In this document: positions 22,093-34,000 of the stretch, one piece after another
Layout of the letters: each line of letters begins with the position of its first letter
How positions within the stretch are numbered: the first letter of the stretch is position 1
Source of the DNA: Acarospora socialis
Taxonomy: Eukaryota; Ascomycota; Lecanoromycetes; Acarosporales; Acarosporaceae
Assembly: GCA_025617375.2 (NCBI GenBank)
Contig: JAMYGW020000004.1
Span: 1,054,001-1,118,000 of the forward strand
Direction of reading: 5' to 3'
Length of the DNA: 64,000 bases
The notes under the pieces: generated by a model
The model's input: only the letters and a program-made list of their open reading frames with translations
What the model was told of the DNA's origin: nothing
The model's database searches: none
Program-made: the position numbers and the translations under genes

Positions 22093-23451
22093 CTAAAGAT
22101 CCGCCCCGCTATCCACTATCCGCTGCGACTTCAGTTTCAGCCTCTTCGCCGCCTCTCCCCAATACTTCCCAAACACCCCCGGCGGCCTTCCCTTTCTCTT
22201 CTTCTCCTTCGGAGGGCCCTCCGGCCCTACCGACCCCTCTTCCATCAAGCCCGGTAATCGACCCACGGCGGCGGCGGTGCCGAGTTTCGGCTTTCGACCC
22301 CGCCTCTTCGTCTCTAGCAGGTTGAGTCGTCCCGGCACCCCCGGTCCAGCCGGAAGGGCAGTGGCAGGAGCAGGTGTCCCTCCCTCTTCCGTCTCCAGTC
22401 CGGTCTCCATCCCCACCTCCGCCTCCGTCGTCGCCTCCGACGTCGCCGCCGTCCCTTCCCTTCCATCCGCGATGCCCAGCCTTGACCCCGCCAGCGGAAT
22501 CAGCCTCGGTCTACCCCGCTTCCGCGGCGGCGGCCTCGCCGCATCAGACGACAACCCCGCCTCCGGCGTCTCCTCGAAGCGCCGCTTCCTCCCTCCACCA
22601 CCACCACCACCGACCACCGACGCCGCCCGACTCCCACCCGTCTCGCTCCCCTCAGCTCGCCTCCCCGCCCTCCGCCCACCCCTCGCACCCACGCCCTCGT
22701 CCTCCGACTCCCCAAGCCCACGGCCCTTCCCCACCCCCTTCCTCTCCCTCAACACCTTCCCACCCACCGTCCTCCCCGTGCGCAGATGCGCGAACGGATC
22801 CTGCGCCCCGATCCGCGACTCGTGCCCATCGTACTTGAAGCCGTACAGGCCGGCCATCTTCATGTCCTCGAAGACGAGCGGGTCGAGCGGCCGGCGCGGG
22901 TGCAGCGGGCGCGGCTTGTGCTCGCTGAGCCGCGCGAGCGAGGTCTCGAGGGATAGGTATTCGTCTTGCCAGGTGAGGAGCGCGCTTTGCGTGTTGAGGG
23001 CGATGGCGTGCAGGGCGCGGGTCGAGCGGGAAGTGGGGTGCGATAGGGCGGTGAGGAAGGCGGTGGTTGGGGTTAGTGGGGGGTACTTGGTACTGGCGAT
23101 TGAGTCCGCCGTGAGGGGGTTGCGGCTGGTGGTTGGTGGGGCGGAGGCGTAGGGGGGTGGAAGGTCGCGGTCTGGGAGCTCGTCGTCGGTGAGGGTGGCG
23201 TCGGTGTCGGTGTCGGTGGTCGGGTCGGGGAGCTGTGGCTGTGATTTGGTGTTGTCGGTGTATTCTGGGATTGCGGCCATAGAGTCTTTGCTGGGTTTGT
23301 TGAGACAGTGTTCGATGTGGGCGCGGAATTTCTTGAGCGGGAGGTGTCCTAATTCAGTGTCGCAGAGTATGCAGACTCTTTCCTCGGGGTTTGGCGGTGA
23401 AGGTGGTGGAGGCATGGCTGAGGAGGTTACTTTTGCCTCTGGTATAGACAT
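22093..23451 (-). CDS. C2HC zinc-finger and AT-hook protein
   Basis: A single-exon 452-residue ORF. Near the N-terminus VCILCDTELGHLPLKKFRAH followed by IEHCLN gives Cys27, Cys30, His45 and Cys49 (with His48 alternative), a small C2HC/UBZ-like zinc finger. A Pro/Thr/Asp-rich linker follows, then a predicted helical stretch (TKYPPLTPTTAFLTAL...HAIALNTQSALLTWQDEYLSL) and FEDMKMAGLYGFKYDG. The C-terminal half is basic and low complexity, with three AT-hook cores: RKRGRPRL, RRGRKPK and KRKGRPPG. The last precedes a short conserved-looking block (VFGKYWGEAAKRLKLKSQ). This suggests a chromatin or DNA-associated protein that binds the minor groove of AT-rich DNA. The GC-rich coding sequence makes the opposite strand open too, but zinc finger and AT-hooks fix the strand. 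No specific orthologue is recognised. Confidence 0.8.
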   Translation of the reverse strand: MSIPEAKVTSSAMPPPPSPPNPEERVCILCDTELGHLPLKKFRAHIEHCLNKPSKDSMAAIPEYTDNTKSQPQLPDPTTDTDTDATLTDDELPDRDLPPPYASAPPTTSRNPLTADSIASTKYPPLTPTTAFLTALSHPTSRSTRALHAIALNTQSALLTWQDEYLSLETSLARLSEHKPRPLHPRRPLDPLVFEDMKMAGLYGFKYDGHESRIGAQDPFAHLRTGRTVGGKVLRERKGVGKGRGLGESEDEGVGARGGRRAGRRAEGSETGGSRAASVVGGGGGGGRKRRFEETPEAGLSSDAARPPPRKRGRPRLIPLAGSRLGIADGREGTAATSEATTEAEVGMETGLETEEGGTPAPATALPAGPGVPGRLNLLETKRRGRKPKLGTAAAVGRLPGLMEEGSVGPEGPPKEKKRKGRPPGVFGKYWGEAAKRLKLKSQRIVDSGADL

Positions 23452-24960
23452 AATGATTTGAGTTATAGAGCAACCAAGACACGTAGTCGCCTGTCGTCTG
23501 ATTGCGCCGGGTCGAGTCTGAGTGAGTCCTGTGGGAGTGCGCTGCGCTATGTTTTTGTACTTCCAGTGTCCAACTTCACAGTAAAGCAGAAAATGGCCGG
23601 ATATCTTGCTGAAGTGGTTAAAGCAAGAGACGAGTTTTTCACAGTTCGAAATGGCCCTGCGCCGGGTTGAGCTTTATTGCGTCCGTGCAGGATTCCCTCA
23701 GCTATCTCTTCCAGTTGCAATCTCTGTCTCGTGTCAAAAGCATAGAACAACGGGATGACTTCGTGAACTGATCAAAGGAAAAGAGCATATGGAAAGCTGG
23801 ATTGTGTTGTTTCAATGTCAAGGTGCAGGTCGACAACAGGTAAACACACTGAGATAGAAACACAAACACAAGGCTACAATAGGATGACTATTATATGAGA
23901 TGAGTGATTGTATTCTTAGCCATAATTGAACGTCTTATTTTTATTTGACAACAGTATCAATACCCAGGGCGTTAGTTGACATTGACGCAACAATGGTTTG
24001 GGAGTGGAACAATAAGGTAAAGTGGGTCAGTGGCGCCAGGCAGCAGATCTAATCTTATCTGATGGTTAGGTTTCTGCCATTAAGGATTAGGACATAGAAT
24101 TCAAAGCTCAGGCGAATATGAGCTCCTGATATTGATGTGCTTTGAAAGTATACTTCAATGTGGCTGCAAGCGGCTCCATCGAGCACTCCAAGAGCCTTGT
24201 TCGCCATCAATATCTTCCAGTACCCAACAATTCAAGGTCTTCCACCTCACCGCAATCTGAACTTATCCATCTGACCTTCTGCTCCTTTTCCTCCGTATAA
24301 CTACTGGCTTAACAGTCCAGATTGGTAGGCAAGGCCTACTAGGACAATAGCTTGGCAGCGTTCTATCTATGTTCTACTGTAGTTCCCGAGTACTTATAGG
24401 ATTAACGGTTGTATCTATATAAACTGCTATTATTCCTGCCAGAACTAAGTTGGAGGTCTAAGCTGTGGTACTAGGAGCTCTGATACAGTCGTGGCCCACC
24501 ATTATACGAAGCAAATCTGGCGTAAATGGGTGGGTGATGTGGCATGATTATATTCTATATAGATTCTAAGTTTGCTTGTGTACGGGGTCGCGTGTCTGGT
24601 AGCAGGACATTGCATGACAAAGAGAGGAGTCTAATCCATGCAAATTCAGTGCTCGTTAGGATAAGATGAAGACATCCACAAGAAAAGTTTGACTTACCCG
24701 AGCAATGAAACCCACTTTTGTGATTGGATCTATCGAGCTGATGCATCCAGTATAAGAATGGAAGAGTTGCAAGGAAGAGTTGCGCTGTGTTGAGCATTAT
24801 GATCTCGATGAGACCAAGCATCAAGGCACTCAAGGTGGTCCTGCATGGGGCATCGAAGATGGAACGTGCCCTTCACCGGTCATATCCGTCGATGGCCTAA
24901 AATAGTCCACTTTAGTGTTCAACGTGATGTATTGGAACAAAGGCCGCAGTTATGCTGGAC
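23452..24960. other. Intergenic region, no supported gene
   Basis: About 1.5 kb between the AT-hook gene start and the Clr5-gene stop. A minus ORF at 24833-24555 contains a plausible GT-AG intron (GTAAGT...CTAAC...TTAG), but the peptide either side is not recognisable. No RNA gene or repeat stands out. Confidence 0.5.
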
Positions 24961-25908
24961 TCACCCATAGTCTGGTGCAGAATCTGGATACTCATTGTAG
25001 ACACGACGCATCTGGAAGGGTACGGCGATCTGAGGATGATAACCAGTCACCCCGTGTTGTGCATGACCAGAAGGCTGGGAAGATGGTCTTTGGCCTAAGC
25101 TGCCGTTCGTGACATCCGGAGCGTGGGCCGCGTCGGTAAAGGGAGAGAAACCGAGTTCAGACTGGAAGTCTATTGGCAAACCCTCAAATATATTCCCCAA
25201 GACTGGCTGCCTTAGCTGAACTGCCGCGTCGGCAGCTGACCGACTCGGTAGCGCCGAAGGTTCATGGGAGTGGCTTGATGAACTAAGACTGGTCAGTGGC
25301 TTCATATATACAATGCAGTAATCTCAACGCACCTCCCCTGGTTCATCTTAGGTGTATCCAGATGCATCGATCTTGTAGGCTTTTCTGACCTGGCAAGCGG
25401 TCTGTAGCGACCCTCGCGGTATGCCCTGACATCAGAATCGCACTGTTTATCAGCAATGACAAAGGTGTCATGGCGGTGAAAATGTGGCACATAGCAGAGC
25501 TCCGCCATGCCTGAACTAATACAGATGCGGCATATTTGGCTTTTGGACGAGTGCTGACATTGCGAAGAGCAGCTCGAGGACCTTTCAATGCCCATATAGT
25601 CCAAAAAGCTTTGAGGGCATTTGTCCAAGTCCCACGCTACACCATGTTTGAAATTCCACGCCAACATTTGTTTCTTCACATCGGCTTCGCTATAAATTTG
25701 TTAGGTGCCTCACCAACACGCCGACCGTTGAAGGTAGAGGCTGAGAGGTGCTCGCTCACGTTGGTGTGAAACCCTCTGCTCGCCCTTCCCGAGCCAAAAG
25801 CTCGGTAATGTCCTTAAGGCTCATGGCCTTGTTGCATCGCAGATGGTAGATTTGAGCTTGTCGCGTCATCCATTGCTCCTCAGAATACTTGGACTGTTCC
25901 CGACCCAT
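24961..25908 (-). CDS. Clr5-domain protein, left flank of the AT-rich island
   Basis: Three exons on the minus strand: 25908-25760, 25689-25333 and 25288-24961. Introns are 70 nt (AC|GTGAGC...TATAG) and 44 nt (AG|GTGCGT...CCAG), and phases agree, giving 277 residues. The N-terminus forms a Clr5 domain (PF14420): EEQWMTRQAQIYHLRC, then MSLKDITELLAREGRAEGF, and across the first splice TPTEADVKKQMLAWNFKHG, matching the W...I..LY...L.L..V...M...GF..S..QYK..L..W pattern. The middle is rich in Cys, His and Ser, and the C-terminus is disordered and Ser/Pro rich. Clr5 domains are fungal specific, usually N-terminal, and found in presumed regulators; their biochemical role is poorly defined. The 44-nt intron is at the short limit for fungi, so the second junction is less certain. 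Confidence 0.6.
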
Positions 25909-27777
25909 TGGAAACACAAAACTGATTAGACCACAAAGGGCAAAGGGAACGGCAGCTGGGACGGTGGTGAATATGAGTGCAGGACAGAGTGGGCACACAA
26001 AGCTCTTATAGGTGATGTCAGAGATTGTTAACCCTCGAACATCATCGTCGCGATCATGAAAGCCTTTGGTGGCATGATTTCCAAAGGCAGCGCCGAGAAA
26101 TAATGTGTGTGCGCTATGTGACTGGCAAGTGTTCGATGAAGATCCTTGTCAGGACGGCCCACAACACATGCCAACAACTATCCTGTGTGGAAAACTATCG
26201 GGAGGGTCCGAGAAAGCCGAGAAAGCCGACCAGGACTGAGCTGGCGGGCCGAAACACGAGCTTTGCCGACGAGTAAGCGGCATAAATTCTCGCCGTTACC
26301 CTCTTCCTCGAAGGCGATGATGCATACCAAGCAGGTTGTGCTTTCATCGTAGAAACATTTTGTGACTCAAGAAGAACCCAGCCAAATATCCTAAACTAGT
26401 CCCCATACATCTCAGCGGGCAGTGCCCGGTGAGAATGCCTGAGACTTGTGGCGATCGACGAAAAGTATACTGACGGACGGAGGCTCAGCCACCGAGGGGC
26501 AATCTCTCTCAACTGTGAAGCTAGTACGTAGGAAGGAATGCGCTCGGACATTCAGAACGTTCCAGTAGATGGAACTGAAAGATTCCATCTGAAATATTGA
26601 TAAGGGTTCGTCACAGTGGAATAAGGAAGCCGCCCTCAGTACAGCACGATCGCGAGCAGGGGCCCAGGTCAATAGAAAACTAATAAAACAAGACATAATT
26701 TCTCTCAAGAGTGCTAGCAGAGCGGAGCAAGAGTACGACTATTTGTGACAGGGTATGCTCCGCTATACAAGGTTCTGAATTTTCCACTCCAATGTCGGTT
26801 CATGTACGGAGTATGTAGGTACGGTGTACTGGGAGACAGCATCCATGTGACGGCCAAGCCCGCATGCAGGTTCATGCTGGCCTCATGGGGCCCGTGTGTG
26901 AGGTGTGCTGAAGGTGGAGGCTGAAGGTGGAAATCAGTAGCGGTGAACTGATGGCTGGGTCATAGGTGTACTGTACTCGTAATACTATTTGTTCCAGGTG
27001 GAATCGCACCCGTCCTGCTGGGAAATTAGGCGCAGTGTTTGTTGCGCCCCTCTTTAGCTACAGTACCTTAGGTGAGGTGGCAGGGGGTCCATGGCCTCGC
27101 ACACAATCACCTGCAGTAGAACCCAGGTGGAAAAGGGCGTTGCTGGGGTCCAAAACGAGGGCAACTAGAAAGCATACCCGTAAGTAAGACTTACTTTGTC
27201 CATTCCCGGTACAGTACAACAAGGCACCTTATTCGAGATCCTGAGAACTGGGATCCACAAATCCACCCCGGTATTGAGTGAATAAAAGGGGTACTGCGCT
27301 GCGCTACGGGAGATTGGCTAGCCCTGGTCGGTATCGATATTACGTACCCTATAATGAGAGGTTTTCAGTACTATACGTACTTAGACCTTACGTATGGACA
27401 TCCATTAACAGGCTAGTACGAGTACTCTACCGGTCCGTGGTTGAGATTTGCGGATGGGGCCCATTTGGCGTTGCCGTGAGCAGGATACGAGTACTGCATC
27501 ATTGCACTTGTACATCTGCCTGACACTGGAAGTCTACCCGGACGCAGTGAGATCTCAATTTTAAACCTTCAACGTCCCACGTTCCGGAGACCCAATGTTG
27601 GGTCGCCCGGGGAAGGGGCATCTCAGATTCAAGGATACCGGCGGACCAGTAGGTTGACGGCTTTCTTCACCATCAACGCTCCTGTTCCCAATATCCGCTA
27701 TCAATGCTGCCTATACACCGCCCTTTCGAAGCCAGCAGGGGTGTTGTACGGAGCATTGGCGGCAGTTGTCCCGCGAT
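25909..27777. other. Gene-poor flank up to the AT-rich island
   Basis: Nearly 1.9 kb of mixed composition without a convincing gene. A minus ORF at 26708-26412 and short plus ORFs at 26966 and 27278 have no recognisable features. Repeated TACGGAGTA/GTACGGTGTACT-type words occur at 26810-26830, and similar words near 27340-27500. The sequence may be degenerate repeat DNA. Confidence 0.5.
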
Positions 27778-27818
27778 TAGGGAGGTTTTGCAACTTTCAA
27801 CTTCCATTTACACTTCAT
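27778..27818 (+). repeat. Left terminal inverted repeat of element F
   Basis: Forty-one bases starting TAGGGAGGTTTTGCAA match the reverse complement of 61104-61145 with a few substitutions and one 1-bp gap. Weaker similarity continues inward (TAGATTAG..., CCCAATC). The arm retains GG and CC but has no CG. Confidence 0.8.
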
Positions 27819-27865
27819 GCATTAGATTAGCCTGAACCCAATCTGGCAGTCACAGAGGGGTCAAA

Positions 27866-27902
27866 GTGAAACTCACTTACATCAAGTGTAAGTGATTTTC
27901 AC
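27866..27902. repeat. Palindromic hairpin just inside the left border
   Basis: GTGAAACTCACTTACA and TGTAAGTGATTTTCAC are inverted with a 5-nt loop; 15 of 16 positions pair. There is no counterpart that I can see at the right border. It may be the remnant end of another element or a structural cruciform. Confidence 0.65.
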
Positions 27903-28393
27903 CTCATAGATCAGGTATAGCATTCATTATATGTAGTTAGTATCAAATTTTAGCTTACTGTTGTCAACATCAAGTTGTTGTGATCATGATATATGATATA
28001 AATCAATAAATTGAAATATAAAACTATAAAAATGATAAAATACATGTTTCAAATCAACAATATAGACATCTCTGAATCTTTCAGTGATCAATTCAGATTC
28101 TCTATCAGACAATTATTCTGATCTGCAATTTTTGAACTCTTTTATCATTTCATCAGATTTTTTACTTCATCTCTGACAAATTTTCATGTCTCTGTCATAC
28201 TCATCAATTCTGTTCTCACTACTGATTTTCTGAATTCTGTTCAGATCTTTTTTCAAGTTCAATTCATCATTCTTTCATTCACTGAGACACTCACAACAAC
28301 AACAACATTGAAACTGTTGAACAAGATAAAGACAAAAAAGAAGATGAAGATGATAACAGCAACTTGAGAAACTCAATTGATGAAGAATAAAAA

Positions 28394-28743
28394 TGTAACA
28401 TTCTAACCTAAGATTTCTCAAGTATGTAGAACTAAGAGTTTGTGCTTATTGATATAACAATTGATCTGAAACAGTTCTGATCTTTAACTCTTAGATGATT
28501 ATTTAAGTTGAACACAATTCTTTTCATAAGAAAAATGACTGTGACTATATACTGAGTCACTCATCAACCTTGTTGTCAAGCCCATCAAAACAGCTTGCTC
28601 ATGCAATCTGTCAAGCTTGCTCATCAAGCTCACTGTTGAGCATGTCAAGATGTTACATGACTGCTGTCTAAATATTTTCTGAATATACACTCTTCACATG
28701 TACACATCAGTTCATTCTAAATTCATTCTGACTTAATCATAAC
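28394..28743 (-). repeat. 3' LTR of element B
   Basis: A 350-bp copy of the family 1 LTR. On the plus strand it begins TGTAACATTC and ends CATAACA. A purine tract in element sense (GAGAAGAAAAGAATAG at 28744-28759, reverse complement) abuts it as the polypurine tract. Confidence 0.9.
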
Positions 28744-28822
28744 ACTATTCTTTTCTTCTCAGGTGCTAGTTCTCTAGAATTTATATAAGTGAGAGTATTT
28801 ACATTGTCTGTCATCAGCAACA

Positions 28823-29233
28823 ATGCTTTTTAAAAATTTCAATCATCTAAGAATTGCAAAGAAAATTCAGATCAATGATGCATTCATCTCATTCTTTTGT
28901 GACTATTGTGTTCATTGTGACATCAATTGTTTTGTAATGAAATCTTGATCAAAATGCAATAAATATACTCACTGTGATCATCTGTGTGTCAATGTATTGT
29001 GAAAGTCTCTCAATAAAACTTGTCTTTTGCTTCACAAGAAAATAAGTAAAGCAAACAGTGAATTGACAGTCAAGCACACTGAGCTTGCTGCACTTTTCTT
29101 GAAAATTATGTATCTTCAGAAAACACTGAATCAAACAGACTGCTGTGCTTCACAAAAGACTGACTGTCTTGCTGCTGAACTTAATAGTGATAATGATGAA
29201 ACTGAGAATGAAGATTCTCAAACAATATTGTAA
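28823..29233 (+). pseudogene. Antisense Zn2Cys6-like ORF of element B
   Basis: One frame runs 136 codons from ATG 28823 to the TAA at 29233, interrupted by two TGA codons. It encodes MLFKN, then RIAKKIQI, the cluster CDYCVHCDINC, and after eight positions (one a stop) KCNKY...C, where the second Cys of the second pair reads Tyr. A helical segment ISKANSELTVKHTELAALF and an acidic tail (ELNSDNDETENED) follow. It is oriented opposite to gag-pol of its host element. A TATAAG motif lies about 45 nt upstream. Confidence 0.7.
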
Positions 29234-30043
29234 CTTATCAACTCAATGTCTTCATTCTTCTGAACTAGTATCAACTTCTTTTTTTAAAATGTTGAAGTGT
29301 TCTCATACAGTTCTTAAGATTTTCTCTGAGTTTTCAGATATTTTCTGAGATGTCATAATTTTTTCATTTGACAAAATAGTGAACTTTTTCACTAATCATT
29401 CTCTTCTCTAGAATGTTCTCAACTTTATATTCTTCATTGAATTTGACAGATGTTTTGATGACTTAAAGTGATATAAACTGATCACAATACTGTAACATGA
29501 ACACATGAAATATCAGATGTATTCTTATTCTCTTAAGTAAGTTTAATTTATAGCTTAATCTCTTGATGTTTCATATAATCTTAAATGATTCAATGCTCTT
29601 ATTCTTCAGCTTCTTACTTTTTTCTTTGATTTATATGTTGTCTGTTTTTAAATATATCTTCTTTTCTTCTTCAAACATTTTCATCTTTGTTATTCATCTC
29701 ATCTGCTGTTCAATTCATCTCATCAGATCTTGATGCAGTTTCTTTATCTGAGCAATATTCAGAATTACTTTTTGACTTTGTGATCTGTGTTCTTTGAAAT
29801 CTCATCATATCTTTGAGTTGTAGTCATAGTTCACATAGAAAGATGTTTCTTTCATGATTTCATTTCTTGTGTTGTTGTATGCAAACTGTGTCATTGACAA
29901 TAGTCATACTCAGTCATTCTGATTTCTGTTGACATAGTGTCTCAAATATGTTTTTACTGTCTGATTCATTTGCTTGCTTTGCTTATCTGTCTGTGAATAA
30001 TATACTGATGACATCTTGTGCTTTATTTCAAGTTCTGCTGTGA

Positions 30044-30395
30044 TGTAACATTTTAATTTGAGCTTTCTTGAGTATGTAGAGCTAAGAGTTTGTGCTTATT
30101 GATATAACAGCTGATCTGAAATGATTCTGGTCTTTAACTCTTAGATGATTACTTAAGTTGAACATGATTCTTTTCATAAGAAAAATGATTGTGACTATAT
30201 ACTGAGTCTGCTCATCAGTCTTGTTGTTGAGCTCATTAAGATGACTTATTCATGCAATCTGTTGAGCTTACTCATCAAGTTCACTGTTAAGCATATCAAG
30301 ATGTCATATAATTGCTGTTTAAATATTTCTTGAATATACATCTTTCACATGTACACATTAGTTTGTTCTAAGTCTGTTTCAGCTTAATCATAACA
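30044..30395 (-). repeat. 3' LTR of element A
   Basis: A 352-bp family 1 LTR beginning TGTAACATTT and ending CATAACA on the plus strand. It is preceded by the TGTGA target duplication and followed by the purine-rich (on minus) tract. Confidence 0.9.
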
Positions 30396-30470
30396 CTATT
30401 TTTTTCTTCTCAGACACTAGTTTTCTAGAATTTATATAAGTAAGAGTATTCACATTGTTCACTGTTAGTG

Positions 30471-30884
30471 ATGATGCTTTCTAAAAATTCAAATTGTCTA
30501 AGAATTGCAAAGAAAATTCAGATTGATGACATGTCTACTTTGTTTTTTTGTGACTATTGTGTTTGTTGCAGCATCAATTGTTTTGTAATGAAATTCTGAT
30601 CAAAATGCAATAAGTATATTCATTGTGATTATCTGTGTGTCAGTGTATTGTAAAAGTCTTTCAATAGAACTTATCTTTTGCTTCAAAAGAAAATAAGTAA
30701 AGCAAACAGTGAATTGACAATCAAGCACATTGAGCTTGCTGCACTTTTCTCAAAAATCATACATCTTCAAAAAACACTGAATCAAATGAACTGCTGTGCT
30801 TCACAGAAGATTGACTGTCTTGCTGCTGAACTTAATAGTGATAATGATGAGATTGAGAATAAAGATTCTCAAATAATGTCATAA
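30471..30884 (+). pseudogene. Antisense Zn2Cys6-like ORF of element A
   Basis: The frame starts at the tandem ATGs at 30471/30474 and ends at the TAA at 30884. It has internal stops after CFVMKF and after the cluster. The cluster reads CDYCVCCSINC then KCNKY...C, with the same spacing and the same Cys-to-Tyr change as in B. The second half (ISKANSELTIKHIELAALFSK, then ELNSDNDEIENKD) is uninterrupted. It lies antisense to pol between the chromodomain and the 3' LTR. Confidence 0.7.
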
Positions 30885-31014
30885 CTCATCAACTTAATAT
30901 TGTCATTCTTCTGAACTAATATTGACTTCTTTTCTCAAAATGTTGAAGTGTTCTCACACAGTTCTTGAGATTCTCTTTGAGTTCTCAGATGTTTTCTGAA
31001 ATACTATAATTTTT

Positions 31015-34000
31015 TTATTTGATGAGATAGTGAGCTTTCTCACTAATCATTCTTTTCTTTAAAATATTTTTGATCTCATATTCTTTTTTAAGTTCAACAG
31101 ATGTTTCAGTGATCTGAAGTGATATGAACTGATTGCAATGCTGTAACATGAATGCATGAAATACTGAGTATATTCTCATTTTCTTGAGTAAGTTTAGCTT
31201 GTAGCTTAATTCTTTGATGTTTTGTATAATCTTGAATGATTCTATGCTCTTGTTCTTCAGCTTCTTGCTTTTTTCTTTAGTTTTTATGTTGTTTATTTTT
31301 AAGTATATCTTCTCTTCTTTCTCAAAAGATTTTACATCTATCATTCATTTCATCTGCTGTTCAATTCATCTTGTTAGATCTTGATGCAGTTTTTTCATCT
31401 GAGTGATATCTAAAATTACTTTTTAACTTTGTGATCTGTGTTCTTTGAAATCTTGTTATATTTCTGAATTATAGTCATAATTTACATAGAAAGACATTTC
31501 TTCTGTGATCTCATTTCTTGCATTGTTATACACAAACTGTGCTGTTGACAACAGTCATACTCAGTTATCTTGACTCTTGTTGACATAGTGTCTCAAGTAT
31601 GTTTTCACTATCTAATTTATTCATTCACTTTGCTCATCTGTCTGTGAATAATATGTTATTAACATTTTATGTTTTATTCTGAGTTCTGCTGTGAGTGTTC
31701 TTTAAAACTTGCTTGTAAACAGCTTGTTTCTGTTGATGATAAATTCTTTTGATAGCTCATGACTGTTAATCAATTCTTGCAGTATAATGTACATCAATAC
31801 TGATGCTGTTGCAGTTTCTTTGAATGAAATGAACATTGTGTACTTAGTTAATCTATTCACTATTGTCAATATACTGTCAAATCTCACTTCTCATGCTGAA
31901 TTCTTCAATGATGATAACTTCATAATGAAGTTCATGATAACTGACTTTCATGATGCATTTGATGTGTTCAGTCATGTTACTTCATTATATTGCTTATCTT
32001 AATTGATCTTGTTTCTTTGACATGAATTGCACACAGTGATCATTCTGATGACTCAATTTCTAAAATTGTTAACATTGTATCTTCTCTGCACTAAATCTTC
32101 AGTGCATTTAACTTTTAGATGTTCTCTGATTCTGCTGTAGTGATATATTTTTATAAGTTCTTTGTTTATTAAGAGAGCTTGCTTCATCTTGTACATTGCT
32201 GCTAAGCTCTTCATAAGAACTTCTTTGTTATTTTCACTTAGAATTTCAACATGTATTGTCTGTACATCTTCATGATTCAATTATTTACTCAAGACATTTG
32301 TCTCATCATTCTCATTATTTTTCTTATAATGAATCTGAAACTCATAATCTGTCAACTGCTCTGCTCAACAAATCTGTTATTGATTGAGTTATTTTGTTGT
32401 TGCAAAGTTTCTCAAATTCTTGTGATCTGTATAGATCTAAATTGACTTGCTTGTTTCTGCAAGATAAAATCTTCAATTTTGTAATGCTTTTACTATTGCA
32501 AGAAGTTTTTTGTCATGAATTTTATATCTTTTCTTAAGTTCTGATAGTTTTCTAAATTGATATGTTATGAGTTTTTGCTGTTCATTCTTGATCTGATACA
32601 AACATGCTTTTACTGCAAAATCTAAAGCATCAGTTTTCAGTGTTTTTTTACATGCTGAATTGAGTATTCTCAGATGTGTCATTTTGCTAAAACTTTTCTT
32701 TAATATGTGAAATGCATTCTTCTGCTCTTTATTTCAATGCTATTTTTTACTTTTGTGCATTAAATGTGTTAGTGATTTTGCAATTCTTGCATAGTTTGAT
32801 ACAAACTTTCAATAATAGTTCATTAATTCTAGAAAGACTTGTACTTTCTTGATTTTTTTTGATGTTGATCAGTTTCTAACTGCTTTTATCTTCTTTAAAT
32901 TCTTCTTGATCTGTTCAGATCAAATTACATAGTTTAAAAACTTAACTTTCTTGATCTTGAATCTGCTTTTTGATTTTTTTATATACAAGACTTTCTCATT
33001 GAGCTTTGTTAATATCTTACACACATACTCTCAATATTTCTCAAGATCTTCTGAGTATATCAGAATATCATTAAGATATGTGATCACAAAATTATCAAGA
33101 TATTCTCTCAACATATTGTTGATCAATTTCTGAAAGATGACTGAAGCATTTTTCAGTTCAAATAACATAATGATGTATTTGTAATATCTGTATCTTGTTT
33201 AAAATGTTGTTTTTCATTCTTCATCTTCTTTCATTCTGACTTAGTAATAGACATTCTTAAGATCTAAGCTTGTAAATTACTTAGTCTTTTTTAACTGATT
33301 CTGCAACTCTTTTATCAGCAATAGAGAATAACTGTTTCAATGAGTTATCTCATTGAGTTGTCTGTAATCAACACATAGTCATTTCTTGTCATTTTTCTTT
33401 AATACAAACAGAATTGAATATTCTGCTGATGATTTTGATGATTTTATGAATTTTCTTTTCAGATTCTTGTCAAGATAAACTTTAACTTTCTTGAGCTGAT
33501 TCTTGCTCATTGAGTATAATGACATTTACTTAGATTGCTTTTCATTCAATAGTGATATCTCATGATTTCATAACTTATATTCTGATAAGCTCATCTCTGA
33601 TTGTTCAGAAATCTTATATGTGTCTTTAATCACACATATTTCTTTTATAACTCAGTCAATCTTCAGATTTCTCTCACACAATTAGAGCATCTTTAGCACT
33701 GCATTGTATTTGATCAATCTCATAACATCAAATGTTATCTCTTGTGAGTTTTCAAGAATTGAGACTTTCACACAGATTTTCTCATCAACTCTTTCAATGA
33801 CTTCATTCATCATTTGTATGTTGAATGAACAGCACACTCACTGTATCTCTAATTTCAACATGCTGACTGTTTTTTGATTCATGATATTACTGTCTGCTCT
33901 GAAATTCATCAATGTGTTGATTTGATATTCATTGATCATAATTTTGATTTATATTTAATGATCATTGTCTTGTCTTTGAGACACCACTAACTTCTTATTC
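31015..34000 (-). pseudogene. pol remnant of element A (PR-RT-RH-IN-chromodomain)
   Basis: Recognisable pieces on the minus strand are a protease-like TLMN..ADSNIM segment near 33900; RT with YLND in place of YLDD near 33067-33078; RNase H (TDALDFAVKACLYQI, then FRKLSELKKRYKIHDKKLLAIV); the integrase zinc region (YHYSRIREHLKVKCTEDLVQRR); the integrase core (FDSILTIVNRLTKYTMFISF, RNKLFTSKF); and a chromodomain start (YEIKNILKKRMISEKAHYLIK, where the expected Trp is a TGA). The order RT-RH-IN-chromodomain identifies a Ty3/gypsy chromovirus-clade element. Stops are scattered throughout and no product is possible. Confidence 0.85.

Noticed and set aside
22277-23152. Long plus-strand ORF (291 codons) opposite the AT-hook gene
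   Set aside because: GC-rich shadow ORF; the minus strand has the zinc finger and AT-hooks.
24555-24833. Minus ORF with a hydrophobic start and a plausible GT-AG intron
   Set aside because: Spliced or unspliced, the peptide matches nothing I recognise; could be a relic.
28499-28690. Minus-strand ORF of 63 codons repeated at 40687-40496
   Set aside because: Both lie inside LTRs and arise because CpG loss removed stops locally; there is no protein-like conservation.
31787-32002. Recurrent plus-strand ORFs of about 70-80 codons (also at 36282, 44004 and 55635) that look conserved
   Set aside because: They are exact antisense shadows of the integrase core; similarity follows from the coding strand.
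32251-32445. Recurrent hydrophobic plus ORFs (also 56123) resembling membrane proteins
   Set aside because: Antisense shadows of the RNase H/integrase linker; hydrophobicity comes from AT-rich reverse-strand codons.
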